From Morella rubra (lineage: Eukaryota > Streptophyta > Magnoliopsida > Fagales > Myricaceae): DNA of 64,000 nucleotides. Every line of letters starts with the position of its first letter. The stretch's first letter is position 1. Both the position numbers and the translations under genes were made by a program. The notes beneath the pieces are model-generated. The model made no database searches. It was not told the origin of the DNA and saw only the letters and a list, made by a program, of their open reading frames with translations. Below are positions 62,201 to 64,000 of this stretch, piece after piece. Where the stretch lies: NCBI GenBank assembly GCA_003952965.2, contig CM025851.1, positions 11,779,161-11,843,160 on the forward strand. The letters are read 5' to 3'.

Positions 62201-63394
62201 GAAAGTCCAAGAACGGAATGAGAGGAATTTTAATGGGAGTCAATTGGCATCGAGAGATAAAGTTGTTAAACGTTTCCCTTGGAGGCCATAAGCTTTGTTT
62301 GGATGGAGTGCTGTTCAAGTCCGCTGGTGGTGGTGGCAATTGTGGCCACCGGCACTGCCACAACAGCCACCGCTGTTGGTCGGTTTCTAGATTTCGACCT
62401 CTTTAACTGTGGCGGTAGCAAGTTACAGCCATTATTAATAGTCTTCTTTTTTTTTTTTGCACTTTTTTGCCATTGGTCTAAATTTTTTTTAGTGCAAACC
62501 TTAGTTGTAATGTCTTTCACTCGCTATATTTGGGAAATGATAAATTCATGACAAATTTAGTTAAGGCGTATTACTCTATATGATAATTTGATGGTAGTAA
62601 ATGGGGTGACACTCATATATTTTTTATCATTAAAAATAGACTTGAGATCTTTGTTAAAGTTGTTTTAGTATTTTTGTTTTGTTCTTATTTATTACCAAAT
62701 TAATAAACATTTTAAGCCAAATAAAATCTATACAATAAATTACAAAATAAATAAAAAATTAAAAGACATCTTAAAAGCTAAATCTAATCTAATAAACTCC
62801 AAAATCAATTATCTAAACTATTTTTTTTAAAAAAAAATTTCCAGTTTTAGTAGTACCAGCCTAATATCTCGCTAATTGGGAAAATCTCCGTAAATAAGTA
62901 GTTTAAACCATAGGTACCGTCGCCGCCATAATGAGGGTACTGAAAAACCGGTACCGGTGACCGGTAATGGAGAAACCGGAATTTTCCGGTTAACTTCAAC
63001 AGCCCTATAATTAACTGGTCTAACTATTAGTCCAGCCCATTAGTTAGCTAACCACTATAACAAAATTACAATGTAAGCAGGTGACTAAGCACAGCTGACA
63101 TGTCACTGATCCAATAACTCTGCCAACTAAAGTTATACACTCCCGTGCAAGTCGGCACATAACTGATAACACAACATTAAGGAATCAGCCAAAACGATAA
63201 GCGAGTATGAATCGCATGGAATAAGCAGGGAAAAGAGAGAGAGACTGACGCAGTTTCTTGAGCGCATTGTTGCGGACGGAAATCTGTACGGAGGGACGAA
63301 GAAGATCTGAGGACAGATAACAAAGTCCAGATCTGAGGCCGTCGGTTCTGGAGGCACCGAGAAAGGGCTTCGTTGAGAGACACGACGACGCCAT
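56264..63394 (-). CDS. Chorismate synthase paralogue, copy B: open but signature residues lost
   Basis: Thirteen exons in the same layout as copy A: 63394-63250, 61945-61795, 61585-61512, 61121-61063, 60587-60504, 60219-60127, 59489-59409, 58601-58470, 58269-58167, 58069-57975, 57826-57761, 57401-57317 and 56409-56264. All are GT/AG and in frame, giving 437 aa without a stop. A similar transit peptide is present ([20 protein letters not shown]). Signature residues differ. FGESHGGG is FGESQGGA (Q70). RPGQSR is RPCQSQ (C101, Q104). TNRSGG is TNCSGG (C334). ARGRHDP is ALDRHDP (L379, D380). QRGHDYSEM is QRLHHYGEM. The C-terminus also differs ([10 protein letters not shown]). [14 protein letters not shown] and [12 protein letters not shown] are intact. 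His of GESH and the Arg residues are active-site residues in characterised enzymes, so normal catalysis is unlikely. It could be young decay, or a kept non-catalytic or regulatory role. Confidence 0.93.
56805..56935 (-). pseudogene. Exon-13-like fossil inside intron 12 of copy B, itself duplicated
   Basis: The fossil seen in copy A is present, and here ACTAGATCC.CAAGCACCAG, then GGCT, occurs twice in tandem (about 56819 and 56871). The shared fossil shows the exon duplication predates the gene duplication; the extra tandem copy came later. Confidence 0.5.
59914..60083 (-). repeat. 85-bp tandem duplication in intron 6 of copy B
   Basis: CACCAAGAGCATAACAAATT, then GTGTCT, ACTCACTGCTTCCCTT and AAAGAAACAGA, occurs at 59914-59998 and again at 59999-60083. 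Copy A has a single copy (about 53397). The duplication is therefore specific to copy B. Confidence 0.85.
60290..60475. other. Copy-B-specific insertion in intron 5, about 185 bp
   Basis: Copy A reads straight from CAATTTCCAAAATGC to AATAGCACAATTAAAC. Copy B has about 185 bp between the matching sequences, starting near TAACAACCAGATAAG. No inverted ends or clear target duplication were found, so the origin is unknown. Confidence 0.55.
61167..61467. mobile_element. Long-TIR MITE in intron 3 of copy B, probably Mutator-like
   Basis: The 301-bp element has inverted arms of about 110 bp, so it can fold almost completely. The left arm has ACTTTTAGCCCCTAAACTAC, then ATCAAAATGTCAAAAA and CACATTTAGCCCCAAAA. 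The right arm, reverse complemented, has the same series with a few mismatches. Copy A lacks it at the same place (ACAAAAGCAAAAGG), giving a clear empty site. The target duplication is blurred by the A-rich site. Confidence 0.85.
62260..63180. other. Copy-B-specific insertion in intron 1, about 0.9 kb
   Basis: Copy A and copy B match up to GGCATCGAGAGATA and again shortly before exon 1. Copy B has about 0.9 kb extra between. The insert includes a GC-rich part (62320-62415) and A/T-rich sequence, and ends with a cluster of CCGG palindromes at 62947-62992. No coding domain or terminal repeats were recognised. Confidence 0.55.
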
Positions 63395-64000
63395 CCAGCA
63401 GTCACCACAGCAACGAAGAGAGAGAACGGGAGAACGTAACAGTCCTTACGCATATGGCTTCATGTAAGCTTGAAGACACCTAAGCATTCTGCGTGTTTTT
63501 TTGTTTTATGTTTTTTTTAATCTAGCTTTGTGCGTGCTTATCACAATGCATCCAGCAGTCACCTCAACATGATTAGATCATTATTAGCATATTTTCTATT
63601 TTAATTTTTCTTTTGATATAACAGAGAATTAATACAGTCAAATGGTAAAAAAAATTGTGTATTTTGAAGCTTATTTATTGTAATAAAAGTTAATAAAAAA
63701 AATTTAACACGTAAACTGTAATTATTTATTTTTAGGTAATTATTGTTCATTTTTTTATATTAAAATAATAATACAATTTTTTCTTTTTTATTTAAAAAAA
63801 ATAAATATTAAATAAAGAATAGAAATTTTTTAAAAAAATAATATTTTAATAAAATAATAAAAATAGATAGTTAAAATAAAAAGTTACTGGAAATGTTTTT
63901 AAAAAATTAATAGTTAAAATAGAAAAATTAACTTTTTAGTTATAGTAGATACCTAAATATAAAGAAGTTGTTAATAATGTTCTAAGCAGGTTAATAAAAT
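63395..64000. other. Upstream region of copy B, A/T-rich
   Basis: About 40 bp next to the ATG resemble copy A's leader (AACGAAGAGAGAGAA versus AACGAACAGAGAGAA). Beyond that the two diverge completely. The remainder is very A/T-rich, with no gene seen. The copy B promoter should lie here. Confidence 0.5.

Noticed and set aside
57228-63394. Calling copy B of chorismate synthase a plain pseudogene
   Set aside because: All 13 exons, splice sites and the full frame are open. Loss of motif residues suggests loss of catalysis, not proof of a dead gene.

Overview
The window is nuclear DNA from a flowering plant. It is A/T-rich, gene-sparse and intron-rich, and its genes belong to plant families: a PIP2 aquaporin, a WPP-domain-associated protein, a plant vacuolar-ATPase G subunit, a plastid-type Trp/Tyr permease, a group III patatin-like protein and plastid chorismate synthase. 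All gene models below were built by hand from reading frame, splice dinucleotides and remembered family sequences. No search was run. The species cannot be named from this sequence.

Layout. 1-6 kb: no gene; a decayed hAT-type transposase remnant, a 489-bp long-TIR MITE with a 10-bp target duplication, and four short poly(A)/poly(T) insertions flanked by direct repeats. 6.1-9.3 kb (+): PIP2 aquaporin, four exons. 9.3-14 kb: no convincing gene, two MITEs. 14.1-15.7 kb (+): a small Cys-rich-tail protein with a 26-nt last exon. 17.9-18.9 kb (+): an intronless MAGL-like alpha/beta hydrolase behind a duplicated 250-bp upstream region. 22.4-26.0 kb (+): WAP, four coding exons. 28.1-29.1 kb (+): V-ATPase subunit G, convergent with 29.5-31.8 kb (-): a Trp/Tyr permease. 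31.8-38.2 kb: no gene. 38.2-41.4 kb (+): a group III patatin-like gene whose first exon carries an apparent 1-nt frameshift in a CAAGCT microsatellite. 41.4-49.4 kb: no gene, but tandem repeats and MITE-like elements. 49.5-63.4 kb (-): two tandem chorismate synthase genes, each with 13 coding exons and an open 437-codon frame.

The two most notable results. First, the tandem chorismate synthase pair is asymmetric. The copy at 49.5-55.4 kb keeps every signature motif. The copy at 56.3-63.4 kb is still open and spliceable but has lost the His of GESHG, the Gly and second Arg of RPGQSR, the Arg of NRSGG and the Gly of GRHDP. It may be a non-catalytic or newly specialised paralogue, or a gene in early decay. 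The duplication took only about 40 bp upstream of the ATG, so the two copies probably have different promoters. Second, at least nine short A- or T-tracts are flanked by 9-18 bp direct repeats. They look like tail-only scars of target-primed retrotransposition, with almost no body sequence.

The genes do not form a cluster in the bacterial sense. The plastid permease for aromatic amino acids and the chorismate synthases are in related metabolism, but they lie about 18 kb apart with an unrelated gene between them, so the proximity may be chance.
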